NCBI GenBank assembly: GCA_963556145.1
Contig: OY744462.1
Location: forward strand, 5,642,001-5,706,000
Direction: 5' to 3'
Source: Hygrocybe punicea
Taxonomy: Eukaryota > Basidiomycota > Agaricomycetes > Agaricales > Hygrophoraceae
Length of the DNA stretch: 64,000 bases
Shown here in pieces: positions 9,868-21,982 of this stretch. The notes under the pieces were generated by a model. That model saw only the letters and a program-made list of their open reading frames with translations, made no database searches and was not told where the DNA came from. A program made the position numbers and the translations under genes. Every line of letters starts with the position of its first letter. Position 1 is the stretch's first letter.

Positions 9868-12800
9868 TCAAGCACCAATCAAGCTTGAGCAAGATGCAAT
9901 CTCGAAAGAATGATGGTCAGCAAATTTGTTCACGTAGAATGAATAAAAGGCATCAAGTGAATTATTGCAAGTGATGTGTCTCGGCAAAAACTCTTCTCCA
10001 CTGGCACACACGCCAAGCAAATGTGCAGCACGAACAATGCTGTCGAGGTGGATGATGTCCATGCAGCGCGAACCATTGAGCCTGAATTCAGGCTCTACGA
10101 TCCACATACCAGTGTTTTCGTCTGGTTCGTTGGCGGTGCACGAGAACCACTGTATGAGAGCACAAGGATAAAATCTACCTCCCAGATTGAATGAGAAAAA
10201 TAGCCGAACACGAGCAACGTCAAGTCCACGCATGCCCTCGTATGCCGGATCTGTGTTGACAAAAACACAGTCATATCGAGGATTTTTATTTCTCCATTTC
10301 GGTACAGCATGGATCCGTTCGCGACGCATGCCGCCTATACCCGAGATATTGCTGGGTGCATAGAAGGTAGCGACAGCCGATGCATATAAGGAAATCTTCT
10401 CATGGAATCCTGGGAGCTCATCCAGTGAGTCAGAATCGCAGTCAGGGTGGTCACAGCGTTGACGACAAAGAAACCGGTGGATAAGATATATGAAATTGGG
10501 CTGTTAAAGTTCTGTTTGAAGGGCCTTTGCAGATCGCTTGCAAACTAAATCATGAAGGTAAGGACAATGGGTGTTGCAAGGACAAGGCCACTCACCAACG
10601 GTCTTTGCCAATTCAACATGCGCCATCACTCTGGGCCCTGCAACATCTCCACCATCCCCTTCGTCATCTTCGTCATCTTCATCTTCTGCTGGCACTTGCA
10701 CATCTTTGTCTGGCTGTTCCGGTGGTTCTTATAAAAAGAAAGTGTTAGTATCTACAGTGCTCTAAGTCACAAGGCAAGGACTTATGAAGACTGGCCAACA
10801 CACTCTGTAGACATGTACCATCCAACATCCCCCGCTTTGTAAAATCAACACGCGATGTGGCCAACTTATCCAATCGCTGATTTGTCAAAAGCATTTGTCC
10901 CAAGGCTTCAAAACGGCTAGAGCGGTGCCAGGGCTCTTTCACTGCCTTTATGTGCTTCGACTCCGTGATGGATGAACAGAGGCCATTAGGCACTCCAAAA
11001 GCTCGAATGAGCACTGGATAGTGACCAAGTGAGTGTTGTCTTGGTAAAGCAAAACCATCCGGTCAAACACCAGATTCTTCAAATACAACTTGGCATTTAT
11101 GGAAACGCTCAAGTGCTTCAGTCAATGTGGCAAGGGATTTTGTATCTTGAACATTGTGATGGGCAATGTAGCAGAACTCCATGAAGGCTTGTAAAGCCTT
11201 TACCATATCCAGAGGTACATGTCCAACAATTGCATGCAGAAAAACCTGAAGACATTTACTAAACTATTGAGGTGGGAAGGTCAATAAGCCTACCTTCATC
11301 AATGCTTTGGAATCGTCGCCGGTCCACTGTTTAAACTTTCAGCCTTCGGGGAATCGTCGTAAACCTGCAAATGGAGCAGCAGAAGCAATCCTGAGCAGAG
11401 AGGTGAGCTTAGCACAGCTGCAGGAAAATGGTCATATCGTCTGTCTATATCATCCAAAATCTCATTTGAGCGTGCTTCTCCGTGGTGTATGAGGAGATAT
11501 TTCTGAATCCAGGTGACGAGGTGGTCCTTGAAGGTTCCTTTGATGACTTGATGGAGAAGATCGGGAGTGAGGAGCTCGTGAATGTCCACATGAGGGAAAT
11601 AGTTTGTAAATGGCTGTAAACATATTAATTCGGCAAGAAAAGAAAAGAAAAGAAAAGAAATTTACCACGACGTCACCAAAAAGTCCATATTCATCCCACA
11701 ATACACCTAACTGTAACTCCTCCACTAATACATCTGTATGCTCATGACAGCGTCTCGTACCCCCCCCATCTGGCACACCCAATGGCATTGTGCATCTTTT
11801 AGATGGAATCAGCAACATGAATAAAATACAAGAAAATAAATCAATACTTTGGGCACCACCCTTGCACGATACATGCAAGAAGTGCTTGCTCAGGGTAATC
11901 AGCGATATAAGGTCCTAGGCCATAGATAGCATGCTGGTAATGTCCGTCTGGACAGCGAACAACCTCAGGTTTCGTTATTCCGGGCTTGAGAGATTTGAGT
12001 ATTCGAGCAAGCGATGAATGGAACAATTGACGGTGGAATTTCCTAAATTTGGCATCCCCGGTGTATTTCTTATCAGCTGTTGGAGATATTAATAATAACA
12101 TGCATTACAAGATGGCGTCAAACACACTTTTCGGGATGGCCAAAAAACCCAATAATACGACACCATTATGGTGTGCTCGACACACATTGTTATGGATGTT
12201 TCCAATAGAGAGGTACAGTGGCCAATACTCATTGTCACCTGTAGCCACAGACACCGTGGTCTTATCGCTTCCCAGAATTATTGGAACAAACATAGATCCA
12301 TGTGTCTCGGGATCTTCTGCTATAATGTCCTGAATGAGGAAAATAAAATGAGGTTAACGCTGTAGAGCAGAGAAGAGGCCGTACTGCTTGCTTCCAGGCC
12401 CAGTCACCAGACATCAAATCTCGGAACCGATGGTTTCTGTCTTTGTCATACTCCTGAACAGGTGAATAGTCAAACTCGTCGTCAAAGTCTGGGTTCAAGA
12501 GGAGGTTTCGGACAATAGTGCAGGGATCACGGAACCACACATGGAATTCAGCGTTCAGCCATGAAGGCACTTCACCTGCAGGCATATCACCACCATATCG
12601 AACGCAGAAGCTTTCCCACTGGATGTCACCGAGCGGCATAGAGTCAATTGTGTTGTATAGGTCTTCGTGAGAACTGAATGGCGGATTACCATCGTGCTTG
12701 GTGAGGGAGGCTTCCCAGAGTTTGAGTAGCATGTTGATATCGCCCCCGAACATCTGGTTGTGCCTGAACAGGAAATCTGCTGTTTCAAATTCCAGCTGCT

Positions 12801-13620
12801 CGCCATAAGGAGTCCAATCTTCAGGATCATTGGTAGGATGGTGAGGGGGAGGAGCGGTATTAGGAGACAAGTAATTTCCATGCATGTCACAAGGTCTGCC
12901 TGAGGAAGAATTAGTTTGGATGTGAAATAGCTAGGGAGTTAGTACATACCATTGATAAGGGGGTGGTACGACCGCTTTACGCCAGCATGTTTGGATTCCT
13001 CTTGTCTATTAGCAGCCTGGTCCATCATGTTATCGTCGTAGCCCCGATCCAGGTCATGCTCGTTGTTTTGGTGTAGGTGCTCATTTTCTTGACGTAGGTG
13101 CTCATTGTCTTGGTGTAGGTGCTTGTCACTTTGATATAGGTGCTCCAAGTCGTCACTTTGATACAGGTGCTCCAAGTCGTCACTTTGATATAGGTGCTCC
13201 AAGTCATTGCTTTGACATAGGTGCTCTGAGTCGTCGCTATGATAGAGGTGCTCATTGCTGTGATATAGGTGCTCATCACTTTGGTATGGGTGTTCATCAA
13301 CCTCACTATAGATTGGGCTGCCAGGACGTGATTCACCCATCCCAGGCAGGGCTGGACTCAAAGGAGACGACGGGGCATGGAAGTAATTTGCTGGATTTGA
13401 CATAGGGATATCAAGTGGTCGCTCTGCATTTTCACCGTGTGACGGAGTGCCTGTGGGAGAAAGGGAGGGACTCGTCGGTAGGATGGGGTCTGATTGATGT
13501 GGATGTGAGGCGCGTCTATGTCGTGTTAATCCAGCTTGATTCCTGAAAGAAGAGTTGCACCCCAAAAAGGAGCAGCAAAACAGCCTGTTCTCTGGGGGTG
13601 GTGGCTGGCTCAGCTCAGGT
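9868..13620 (-). CDS. Plavaka transposase, multi-exon, 5' end unsure
   Basis: A C2H2 zinc finger (CSFLGCNSSFRNQAGLTRHR, 13585-13525) opens the protein. A low-complexity segment with about eight copies of EHLYQSDD-like repeats (13300-13060) follows. The conserved core then comes in order on separate exons: GDINMLLKLWEASL (12740), SGDWAWKQA (12400), FVPIILGSDKTTVSVATGDN (12290), NEYWPLYLSIGNIHNNV, AIYGLGPYIADYPEQALLAC (11930), DIHELLTPDLLHQVIKGTFK (11585), SSITESKHIKAVKEPW (10975), GMRRERIHAVPKWRNKNPRY (10330). The C-terminal part ends ASCSSLIGA and a stop at 9868. This order is that of fungal Plavaka transposases. About ten introns are needed, and no ATG was found before the finger, so the start may be on an unseen exon. 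No obvious disabling change in the core. Confidence 0.8.
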
Positions 13621-13922
13621 TCTGGGGTGGTGGGTTGTGAAGAAGGGCCATGGCCTGGGAGTGGGTGAGTTGCTCAAGTGTGTTTCCTGAGACCTGATTT
13701 TGATCGGAAAAAATGCGTGCACTGTTCAAATGTGCAAGGCAGCAAAGGGGGGTTGGAGGAGGCGTTGTGGGCATTATGGACCCTCAAGTTATGAGTAGCG
13801 GGCATGTCAACAGATGCGGTGTTTGAACTTGAGAGCTTTTTTTTGCAAAGTCACGCAATGCGTTGACTTGAAAACATTTCACACACTTACCTCTTTGCCA
13901 GCACATCACTTCTTGCCTGCGA
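13621..13922. promoter_or_regulatory. Divergent spacer between the two Plavaka genes
   Basis: The two genes of the element point away from each other across this 300 bp, so it should contain both promoters. I see GC-rich sequence at 13740-13770 and a short T-run at 13838, but no clear TATA box for either gene. Confidence 0.35.
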
Positions 13923-16081
13923 TGCCCACCGGAAAATCCTCCATGACCACATGCGCTAAAACCGCTGACGTGCACCCAGGTGCCCTGTTGGCGAAGAAGA
14001 AATGTCGAACTCGAGCCGAAATAGATGCCGACAACGAAAGGGCCGAGGAAGAGAAAAGGGCAAAAAGGATGAAAAAAGAGGAAGGCATCAAGAAGATAGC
14101 CGCGTTGGAGGAGAAAATGACCGAGGAGGATATGAACGAAGCAACCCCCCAGCCCAAGCCTGTTCAAGAGCACAAGAGGCCCCTTCACCGCACTAGTAGC
14201 CATTTAGAGGTCGCAGAAAAAGGGACCCACAGGCTTCCGACAATCCAATGACTACGGATTCAGATGACAGGGTATCAGAATTCAAATTGCAGCTGGAGAA
14301 AAAGAAGAAACCCACCAAAACCATTGTGAAGAAGGAGTCAAAGCTGAAAGTGTGAGAGGCCATCGACGCCAAGAAAAAGGAGTCTGCTAGCGAGGTGGGG
14401 GGAGGAGACAAAGAAGATGAAAGTATGCAGCTCCTTGATAAGGGATCACATGGGAAAAAGATGCACGAGGACAGGTTTGTTGATCCCGGCCCATTTAAGT
14501 CACATGCTTACTCTTGACAAAACCACTCTTTATTATTTCTCGCTTTACAGCATTCCTGCACCTGTTGAAAAGAGGGTGATGAACTGGACAACCACGGTCA
14601 ACACCTTCGCACCTGAACCCAACTTGAAGTTGAAGGGCAAAGCCGCTACCAAGTCTTCCAATACATTGGTCAATTCCTTGACTCGCTCTTCCAAATCGGT
14701 TCTCACCAATACCATTACAATATCATCTGACCGCAAATCCAATCATGGATCTATTGTGCAGGATGTCAATACTGGTCTCAAGCTAATGGGTGGTCTGGAT
14801 GACAAGGATGAGGTGTTTGGTGAAGAAAGAAATGCAGCAGTCTCAAGCCCTGTCAAAGGCAAAGTTCGCTTAACGAATATGGTACGTCATGATTATTACT
14901 GTAGATAAATGTGCTAATTGTCTTCTAGGATATTGTCGAGATCAAGAACACCCCCAAGCCTGTCAAAATCGCTGGAACTTGACGTGCTGGCTCTAAATGG
15001 CACACATCTGATCTCCCTGCAGGTTGCAACGAAGGTGGCCAATGGCGCAAGATATTTATTCTGACGTATATTTTGTTTGTTACTCAGCTGGAAGACCCTT
15101 GGAATGTGGATGATGTTGAGGCTAAAACTGCAATGCAAAAAATCTGGCAGGCGGTTTACGGAAAAACTATCCAACATAAGGTCACCATAAATGGTGTGGT
15201 TTTTGCAGTGGTCAGTCTTATGTTGTGTCTGATGGATTTGACTTACTCTTCTACCCAGGCCCAACAACGAGTGTTGGATGGTTGGCGAAGCATTATTGGA
15301 TCCACAGGCCTATCGGTAGTGAATGCTTTTTTCGAATCAAAAGATGACCTTGCGACAGATGAAGCTCGGCAACGTGTGGCCAGGGATGGCCTCGAAAATC
15401 TTAAATTCCTCTATGCCAATTCTAGTTCCTCTGACCCTTGTGTAAGCCTTATTTCGTGGATTGAATCGTTTCTAACTGTTTGTTTAGCAATACAAAGGGG
15501 TCTTCTGTGGCCCACTTGTTCTCCGCACCTTTGCAGCTCACTTCAGTGCAATTCGTGGTGCCGTCAAAGTTCCAGGTCTGAAGAGTGCTGAAAAACCTGA
15601 TTGTGGTGGCCTTGTGCTAGCTGCTGCATCAGTAAGTCTTCCATCTGCTCCTTTACTCCATTTGACACAATTCTTTGGCAAGGTTCAACGTGCCTTGAAA
15701 CTATGGGCCACAAGAACGATTACACTTCAAATGGTGTTGGATTCCAAGGCGTCCAAAGGCAGCAAGGGCTTTATGTTACCAAAATATATTGCCTCCAATG
15801 ATGGCACTCAAGAGTCATCATCGTTCAATGACATGGCATGGGGTACTGTTACTTGTGCTCGTATGCAGTTTGTAAATGAAGGCCTTCGCTTGTCGTCATT
15901 GGAGAAGATTGTCCAGAAGGCCAAAGCATTAGTGGTAGTGCATAACCATGCTAGTGCCAGTGGATTGAGGAGCACATCCGATGCTATGGAGGTCAATGGA
16001 ACTTGTACCTTGATTGTCGACCTCTCGGACTCGGACGATGATTGTAAGTTCAATCAAGTTATTTGGATTCCAAATCTGTAA
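13923..16081 (+). CDS. Second gene of the Plavaka element, unknown function
   Basis: I cannot assign a function. The ATG at 13923 opens a basic head (MPTGKSSMTTCAKTADVHPG) followed by a charged coiled coil (EIDADNERAEEEKRAKRMKK...). A lysine-rich exon (KLQLEKKKKPTKTIVKKES) contains one in-frame TGA where Arg CGA is expected (VREAIDAK). Later exons encode a globular region: EDPWNVDDVEAKTAMQKIWQ, VYGKTIQHKVTINGVVFAV, RVLDGWRSIIGSTGLSVVNA, GVFCGPLVLRTFAAHFSA and RALKLWATRTITLQMVL, ending in an acidic DLSDSDDD tail. The globular part resembles a repeat-associated family of uncharacterised agaricomycete proteins (memory only). About seven short introns. It lies within the element's ends and diverges from the transposase, so it is probably an accessory factor of the transposon. 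Confidence 0.6.
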
Positions 16082-16435
16082 AATGACATAACTGGCAGAA
16101 TCAATACACGTTTGCTTCATGTGCTCATTTGATTGGTCATTTTGATTGCTTGCTGCCCCGCTCCTGCTCCCACCATATTTTACTTTCAATTTCTGTTGCG
16201 CTATGCTGAATTCAACTTCAGCAGAATACCCAAAATATCATTTTCCACCCTTCAATGGACTATTGTTCTGGCTTTCATTTTTAGTAACGTCTTATGTCGG
16301 CTTTTTATTTCTTAATTAGACTTGAATTTAGCTTGCCGCTTTTTAAGTGCTTAACTCAGGTTGGGAGATGCTTAAAAATGTGACAGTGGACCATTTGCTG
16401 GCACTTGGGAAGCATTCCAGTGGTGATTGGAAGGC

Positions 16436-16745
16436 TGCTTGACGCTAAGTAAGGCTGCTTGGTGCTAAGCAAGGCCTGCTTGGTGCTAAGCAAAGCTGAC
16501 CGGTGCTAAGCGAGGCTGGCTGGTGCTAAGCAAGGCTGACCGGTGCTAAGCAAGGCTAACTGGTGCTAAGCGAGGCTGGCTGGTGCTAAGCAAGGCTACT
16601 TGGCCTAAGTTAGGCTGGCTGACCCTAAGCGAGGCTGGCTGGTACTAAGCAGCACTCCTTAGCCATAAGCAGTACTGCTTAGTGCCAAGCAGCACTGCTT
16701 AGCGATAAGCAGACAGCTTAGTGCTAAGTAGAACCTGCTTAGACC
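16436..16745 (+). repeat. Right subterminal repeat array of the Plavaka element
   Basis: About fifteen units of 20-21 bp built on GGTGCTAAGCAAGGCTG, drifting to TTAGTGCCAAGCAGCACTGC towards the end. Each unit carries GCTTAG or CTAAGC. It lies just inside the right terminus, where subterminal transposase-binding arrays are expected. Confidence 0.8.
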
Positions 16746-16881
16746 AGAATCAGCTTTTTTTTGCTTAGCTACATTTCCAAGCAGAATTAAGAATGATTAA
16801 GCAACTTTAAGCTGTTTTGAGTTTTCCTGATGTACCATGAAGGATCCTGTGCTGTAGTAACTATGTACTACAAGCGAAGGC

Positions 16882-17160
16882 TGTAAATGATAGGGGGTGA
16901 GTGGAGAGGAGGATAGGAGGAGTGGTGCTATGTACTAGGGGATGGGAAATGAAGATATATGATATACAATTATATATGTACTGATTCCGGGTCTTTAGGG
17001 ACATTGCATCGCAAGCAGGAACAATTCCGGAGGTGGAATCCAGAGCGGAATTGGTGGAAAAGACCAGAATTGGGTGGATTGATGATACAGGAATGGGAAT
17101 GGATGGGAACAGTGTCAGATATGAAGAGGATACAGATCCACACAATCTGGAGCCTCTACA
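16882..17160 (-). repeat. Short LTR of a Gypsy-G element (3' LTR, minus orientation)
   Basis: The sequence begins TGTAAATGATAGGGGG and ends AGCCTCTACA, the same end types as the Gypsy-C LTRs at 57214 and 60502 (TGTAAAGGCG...CTCTACA). The following TCTGG matches the bases after the Gypsy-C LTRs. It is much shorter (279 bp) and no partner LTR is present. The plus-strand coiled-coil gene follows, as in Gypsy-C. Confidence 0.5.
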
Positions 17161-17499
17161 TCTGGTCAGGACTCAGATTGAGACCATCCCTGGTTGATCC
17201 AAACGAAATAACGAAGATCCTGGGGTCGTGGGAAGAAACAAGTGTAAGCGATGTCGAAAACAGATGGAATTGGGAGTACAATGTGAATGGAGTAGAAGCT
17301 GGTGGGTATCGAAGCGTCGGGAGGGGCGATCCGGAGCTACCACAATAGGGTGGGGCGAAACAGCTGGACAAAGAAACAATGGTCACATGATGGAGGTAAC
17401 AAATACAAACAAGAAAAATTTTCAACATGACTTTGACAATCTCAACAACAAACCTCAACAAACTCAACTATATCCCAGCAGTCCCAACACCAACAACAA

Positions 17500-18306
17500 A
17501 TGTTGATGGAATACAACAACTTCTTAGGAAAGCTCAATGTGGAAATGCAGAAAGACTTTGAGAATGCCGTAGCCAAGTTGCTGGAAGTGGACATGGCTGG
17601 AAACGAGATTATATGTAACAGACATGAGGACAAGGCACAGCAATGGGTGGTGAGACGACGATGGGCCATGGTAAGAGATCCCATTCCTGTAAACAGCACG
17701 AACTAATGATACCTGGCAGCAGAACTACAGGGGACTCATGACGGAAATCCGGGACAATGGAATTGACATGATGGAACCAAAGGACTTCTTGATGGGTGGG
17801 GAAATGGTGGTCAAGGTTGAGGAATGGTTGTGGAACTGGGAGGAATACAAGAAGCGGGAGCAGGAAGAGGTGAGGTGTCAGGAAGTCAAGGAAGTATTGC
17901 ATTTACAAGAGGAGATGGAGGAGGAGGAAGCAAGGAGACAACAGGCTGTGGAGGCAGCGGAGCTTAGGTGGAAACAGGCAGAGGAATTGTGACTGTACAA
18001 GGAGGAGATGAATAGGAGGGCTGAGGCGGAGGCGGAAGTGAAGCAGATCAAGGACATGGAAAGGGCGAAGGTGGCAGAGGCAGCAAAAAGGAAGGCTGAG
18101 GCAGCTGTGGAAAGGGACTGGGAGGAGATCAGACAAGCCAGCAAGCATGGAAACAAGGACGAGGATGAGGACTGGGCCAATGAACAACTATGGAAATACA
18201 AGAAGCTCCAAGTACTTAATGCGATCAAAAATAAGAAGGCCAACTGGGACAACGAGACCATTCATGGAGAGTATAATAGTGGAGATAACTTTTTGAACGC
18301 AAGCAG
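17500..18306 (+). pseudogene. Antisense accessory ORF of Gypsy-G, truncated
   Basis: MLMEYNNFLGKLNVEMQKDF and KAQQWVVRRRWAM align with the first exon of the intact Gypsy-C gene (MSQVYDNFLAF..., MAQQWLSGRKKAL). A short intron at about 17676-17718 precedes a second exon with VEEWLWNWEEYKKREQEE and a long Glu/Lys/Arg coiled coil. One TGA stop breaks it at about 17990. The gene is cut at 18306 by the D-type LTR, so the cysteine cluster and C-terminal helix are lost. It lies next to its LTR, opposite in orientation to the presumed pol, as in the other lineages. Confidence 0.6.
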
Positions 18307-18548
18307 TGTGGTGAACGTGGCCTTTGTAGGTGTGGATTCGGGGTGTGCAAGTCCTTGTCGTTGGGGTGAAAACCCAAAACTCAGCTTGTTTGTATGTATG
18401 TACACAAAACACTATATAGGTACTGTATAGTATCTATAAAAGGAAGTGTACTAAGGAAATGGAATATAATGAAGAGAGGGGAATGCAGAGGGAAGGGGGA
18501 TGAAGGAAAATAAAAGGATACGTGCCCACAGAGATATAGATCTCTACA
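18307..18548 (-). repeat. LTR of a D-family element (3' LTR, minus orientation)
   Basis: It reads TGTAGAGATC...TTCACCACA on the minus strand and aligns throughout with the 239 bp LTRs at 51653 and 54089, including the ORF start inside the LTR (CVHTYKQAEFWV here, CVHSYKQVEFWV there). The flank at 18303-18306 is GCAG. The opposite end of this element is missing. Confidence 0.8.
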
Positions 18549-18667
18549 TCCACAGGGGACTCTAATAATGACTGCCCTCAGTCATAAACACAAGGATAAT
18601 AAAGAAATTTTAAAAAAAGAGAGGGAATGCAAGTGGGTGGGAATAAACTCAAAGATAAAATAAAAAC

Positions 18668-20218
18668 TCAAACCACAAGCTGTCTCCTTTCCAGACTCTC
18701 TATCCTTTCTGACATCTCTGCTAATCTCTGCTCAAAAATCTTGAGGGCCTTGAGGGTGATTATGACAAGCTTGATGGCGAGTGAGGTTGCTGGAGGAAGA
18801 TCATTGGCGACAATGGGCTCAGGATCGGGTGCTGAGAGGGAAGTGATTCTGAAAAGTCCATTGAGGACACATGGGAAGGGGTTGTCGAGGGGTATTGGGG
18901 TCAAAGGTGGTGTGGGTGAGGGTGAAGCAAGAGGGAAGGGGAGGTCGTTGAAGGTGGAGGGTCGGTGTACTAAACTCATAGAGTAAATTGGTAGGGGGTG
19001 CTACGATGAGGGGAGATGGTGGCAGAAACATAGGCAAAGGTGCAGGGATGGAGACATGGGCGTAGGACAATGGAGATGGGGGTATGAGGTTGAGGAACGG
19101 ATGTTGGTGGCCAATAAGTGTGGGTGCATGGAGTTGTAGAAACGGGGTCTGGGGATCTTTGTGTGGGGTTGGAAACAATGATGGAGGCATTGACAGGAGT
19201 GACAGAGCTTGGGCGTGGGTATAGGGATTTGGTTGCGGGTGTGTCGGGTCAGGGAACGGGTTTGGGTGGCCGGTGGGTGTGGGTTCGTGGTTGTGGATAG
19301 TCAGGGGCTTCATTTGAGCTTGCGAATGGACTTGAGGGGCATCATGGGGTTGGTCGAGGGCATCAGTGGTCGAATGGGGGTGGACGAAGACAGGGATTGT
19401 TGGGAATTGGGGTCCAGAGTGGGGGTCGATGTGGTGTGACGTGGGGGCTCGCGTGAAATGAAGAGGGATGGGGGCGGACTCGTTTTGGACAAGAAGGGGC
19501 CATACTGAGGTGCGGGGGCATGAACAAGAGTGTTGGGGCCGGCATATGCGGTGGTTGTTGGCCTCGGATGGTGGGATGTGGGGGTTGGCTGTTGGGTGAC
19601 ATGGCACAGCGTTGAGGGCTCGAATGCCACGGGGACAGCTTGTACGGCATCACGACGGGCATTGAGTGGCCTTGGGAAGTGGTACGAGGTGGTGGGTGGT
19701 CCAACGAGAGTGTGAGAGGCTGGGGATATTGAGTAGGCAGGGGTATGAGGCAGGTTGGCGTGGCATGGCATTGGGGACTCAATAATGGCAGCGGCAGCTG
19801 GTACGGACTCCCGAGGGGTGCTGTGGGGTGCTGGGAAGTGGTGGGAAGTGGCGGGGTGTCTAATGATGGTGGGAGAGGCTGGGGACGTCGAATAGGTGGG
19901 TGTATGACGCTGAGTGATGTGGCATGTGCGTGGGACCTCATTAACGGCAGGGACGGCTCGTAAGGGCTTGTGAAGGATGGTGCGGGGACTTGGGGGGTTG
20001 TACGAGGCAGCGGGTCATCCAACGAAGGGAGGTGAGGCCAGGGATGTCGAATAGGCAGCTGCATGAGGCGGATCAACATGGCACGTGAGTGGGGCCTTGA
20101 TAATGGCAGGGTCAGCTTGTACGGACTCATGAGGGATGCTGTGGGGTGGTGTGAGGTGGTGTGAGGTGGCAGGGTGTCCAACAAAGGCATGAGTGGCCAG
20201 GGACGTCGAGTAGACGGG
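18668..20218 (-). pseudogene. Proline-rich ORF of a D-family element, broken
   Basis: Overlapping minus-strand frames encode Pro/His/Thr-rich repeats and end in a helical segment (VANDLPPATSLAIKLVIITL, FEQRLAEMSERIESLERRQ), the same layout as the 719 aa ORF at 51787. About 45-residue repeat units are visible (PLPTPL..HPQPLPPSLD..PLPTTSQHPTAPL). Frame shifts occur around 19360 and 18980. Its 5' part ends where the 20219 LTR begins. No enzymatic domain is present. Confidence 0.55.
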
Positions 20219-20712
20219 TGTTACAGATCACTTCTGCAGCGGGCTCTGGCAACAATCAACTTAATTGGGAGGCAGTTTCCAGAGGAGAGAAGACCAGTTT
20301 TCATTGTTGCTTACAGCTAAGACAACACTGCTAAGAGGGGGGGGGGTCAAGGTCTAATGTCATTGCGAGCCATGGGGGTTACCCAAAACGAGATGAGTCT
20401 GCCCCAAGAACCAGACTAAATGTAAGGAAAAGAAAGAAGAAAAAGTCCGAACCAACAACAAGAACAATATATATAGTGACTGGTCTTGAGGGGAGGTAAA
20501 TAGAAATGCAACCATGAAGCTACAACATGTCCAACTACACCATGTGTTCACCATGAGGTGCACATGAGGCATCCTCATGTCGATGTTCTCACGATCCAAC
20601 TGGAGGCCTAGGTGTCATTGAGGATAGAAGAGGTCCGGATAACTCGGATGATTTGTCATCGGATCATGTGACATGCAGAATTGCCAATTCGGGGTCTATA
20701 CTTGCTGTAACG
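20219..20712 (-). repeat. E-family LTR (494 bp), minus orientation
   Basis: Inverse copy of the LTR at 28578-29069, with ends TGTTACRGATC and CTGTAAC. Similarity continues outward from 20713 to about 20915, so this is a 3' LTR with a little internal sequence. A TATATATAG sits at about 20467-20475. It interrupts the proline-rich ORF at 20218. Confidence 0.75.
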
Positions 20713-21982
20713 GGCAAGTGCACAGTCTGGCAAGTGCAATGCACAGTCGGGTTGAAGAAGAGTATCGTCCAGTGTGGGATTGGTGATGGGAGTGTCTTGA
20801 GGTAGTGTGGATATAGCAGCAAGTTTGATGGTATGAAAGAAAATAAAGGAATGTATGGAGGAAAAACCAACTAAGACAGTGGGCTAGTCGAGGTCAGACA
20901 TGCAAACAGTATAAGCTGTACTGGATAACGATGTCTGTGTCGATGACGTATTGAGGGGTGATGTCTTGTCCCGTCTGTGGAACAATGTGGTCCACCTGAT
21001 GTCAGTATTCGTCTAAGAAAGGGTATTGTTGTAAATGAGTGTGGGAGGTATCAAGGTTATAGATGGAAAAGGATAAATGAATGTGGGTCCAGGTTTTGAG
21101 TCATGGCACGAGTGACAAGCTGTGGGAATAAGATGTCGGGTGCTGCATTGAAGCGATGTCATGCAAACAATATATGATAGGGGTTGGTTTACTGTTTGGG
21201 AAGTCATACAGTCTGTGGTCAAAGTCTGAAGGTATGTGCTTCAGTGATGGTTGGATTGGAGGGAACAGTGAGATGTCTTGTGATCAAGAATTATTTAGAG
21301 TGCACAAGCAGGTGAGGAATGTTGTCGGATCATCAGAGAGGATAATGGTAGGCACGGAATACAAAAGTGGAAACCATATATCCAAGAATGGCAATTGTCA
21401 ATTATGTGGTGAGATATTGTCAAGGTGGAAGTCAGACATATCAATGGTGTCGATGCCAAAGATAGATCATAACAAGGTAGAAACTGATAAGGAAAGTGAT
21501 GGCAATGCTGCCAATGATTATTACGGTAATTAGCTGTGTTGGGAGTACAGCCATTGTGTATCGGTTTGTTGTGGGATGAAGTAAAAAATATGTCACGGTG
21601 AGGGAAAAGACAATGGCAATGATGTCCATCAGCAAGGAGACTGTTCGGGTACAGCAAGGCCACATGGGGATGTGTCCATGGTTGGTCTGGATTATTCTAG
21701 AATAAAGAAAGAAAAGGGAACAAGAACAAGAATAAACAATGATGTCCAAAAGAAGACAAATGGAAAATGGGAATGACAAAGGAATGTGTGGTAAAGTGGA
21801 ATCATCATGGTAGGTACCAGAGCTGAAATTGGAGTTGCGGTGTAGAGGGTTTTTGGCTTTTTGAGATCGTAAACTTGATATCTCATGAATCCACTCAAAC
21901 CTGATGTCCCTAGCAATTCACGCTCAAACCCAACATAACCCGATGCATACTGACTAGCATGGCTACTTGCGCACAGGGTCGG
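20713..21982. other. Degenerate retroelement interior, no intact gene
   Basis: The first 200 bp match the region before the LTR at 28578 on the opposite strand. The remaining kilobase is AT-rich, with only broken frames on both strands. I recognise no domain. It is probably the decayed interior of the E-family element. Confidence 0.4.

Larger units (their letters stand above)
9684..16832. mobile_element. Plavaka-type (CACTA-related) DNA transposon, apparently full length
   Basis: The left end CATCAGGAAAACCCAAAA (9684) and the inverted right end CATCAGGAAAACTCAAAA (16832 inward) enclose two divergent genes. Flanks are TACTA on the left and TACCA on the right, so the duplication is either TA or an imperfect 5 bp. 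The left subterminal region is TTAAT/TCTTA-rich; the right has a long array of GCTAAGC-type repeats. The transposase is nearly intact, so this copy may have moved recently. A 167 bp MITE with the same ends lies 840 bp to its left. Confidence 0.78.

Noticed and set aside
13025..13336. Thr/Ile-rich minus-strand ORF
   Set aside because: Alternative frame of the EHLYQSDD repeat of the transposase.
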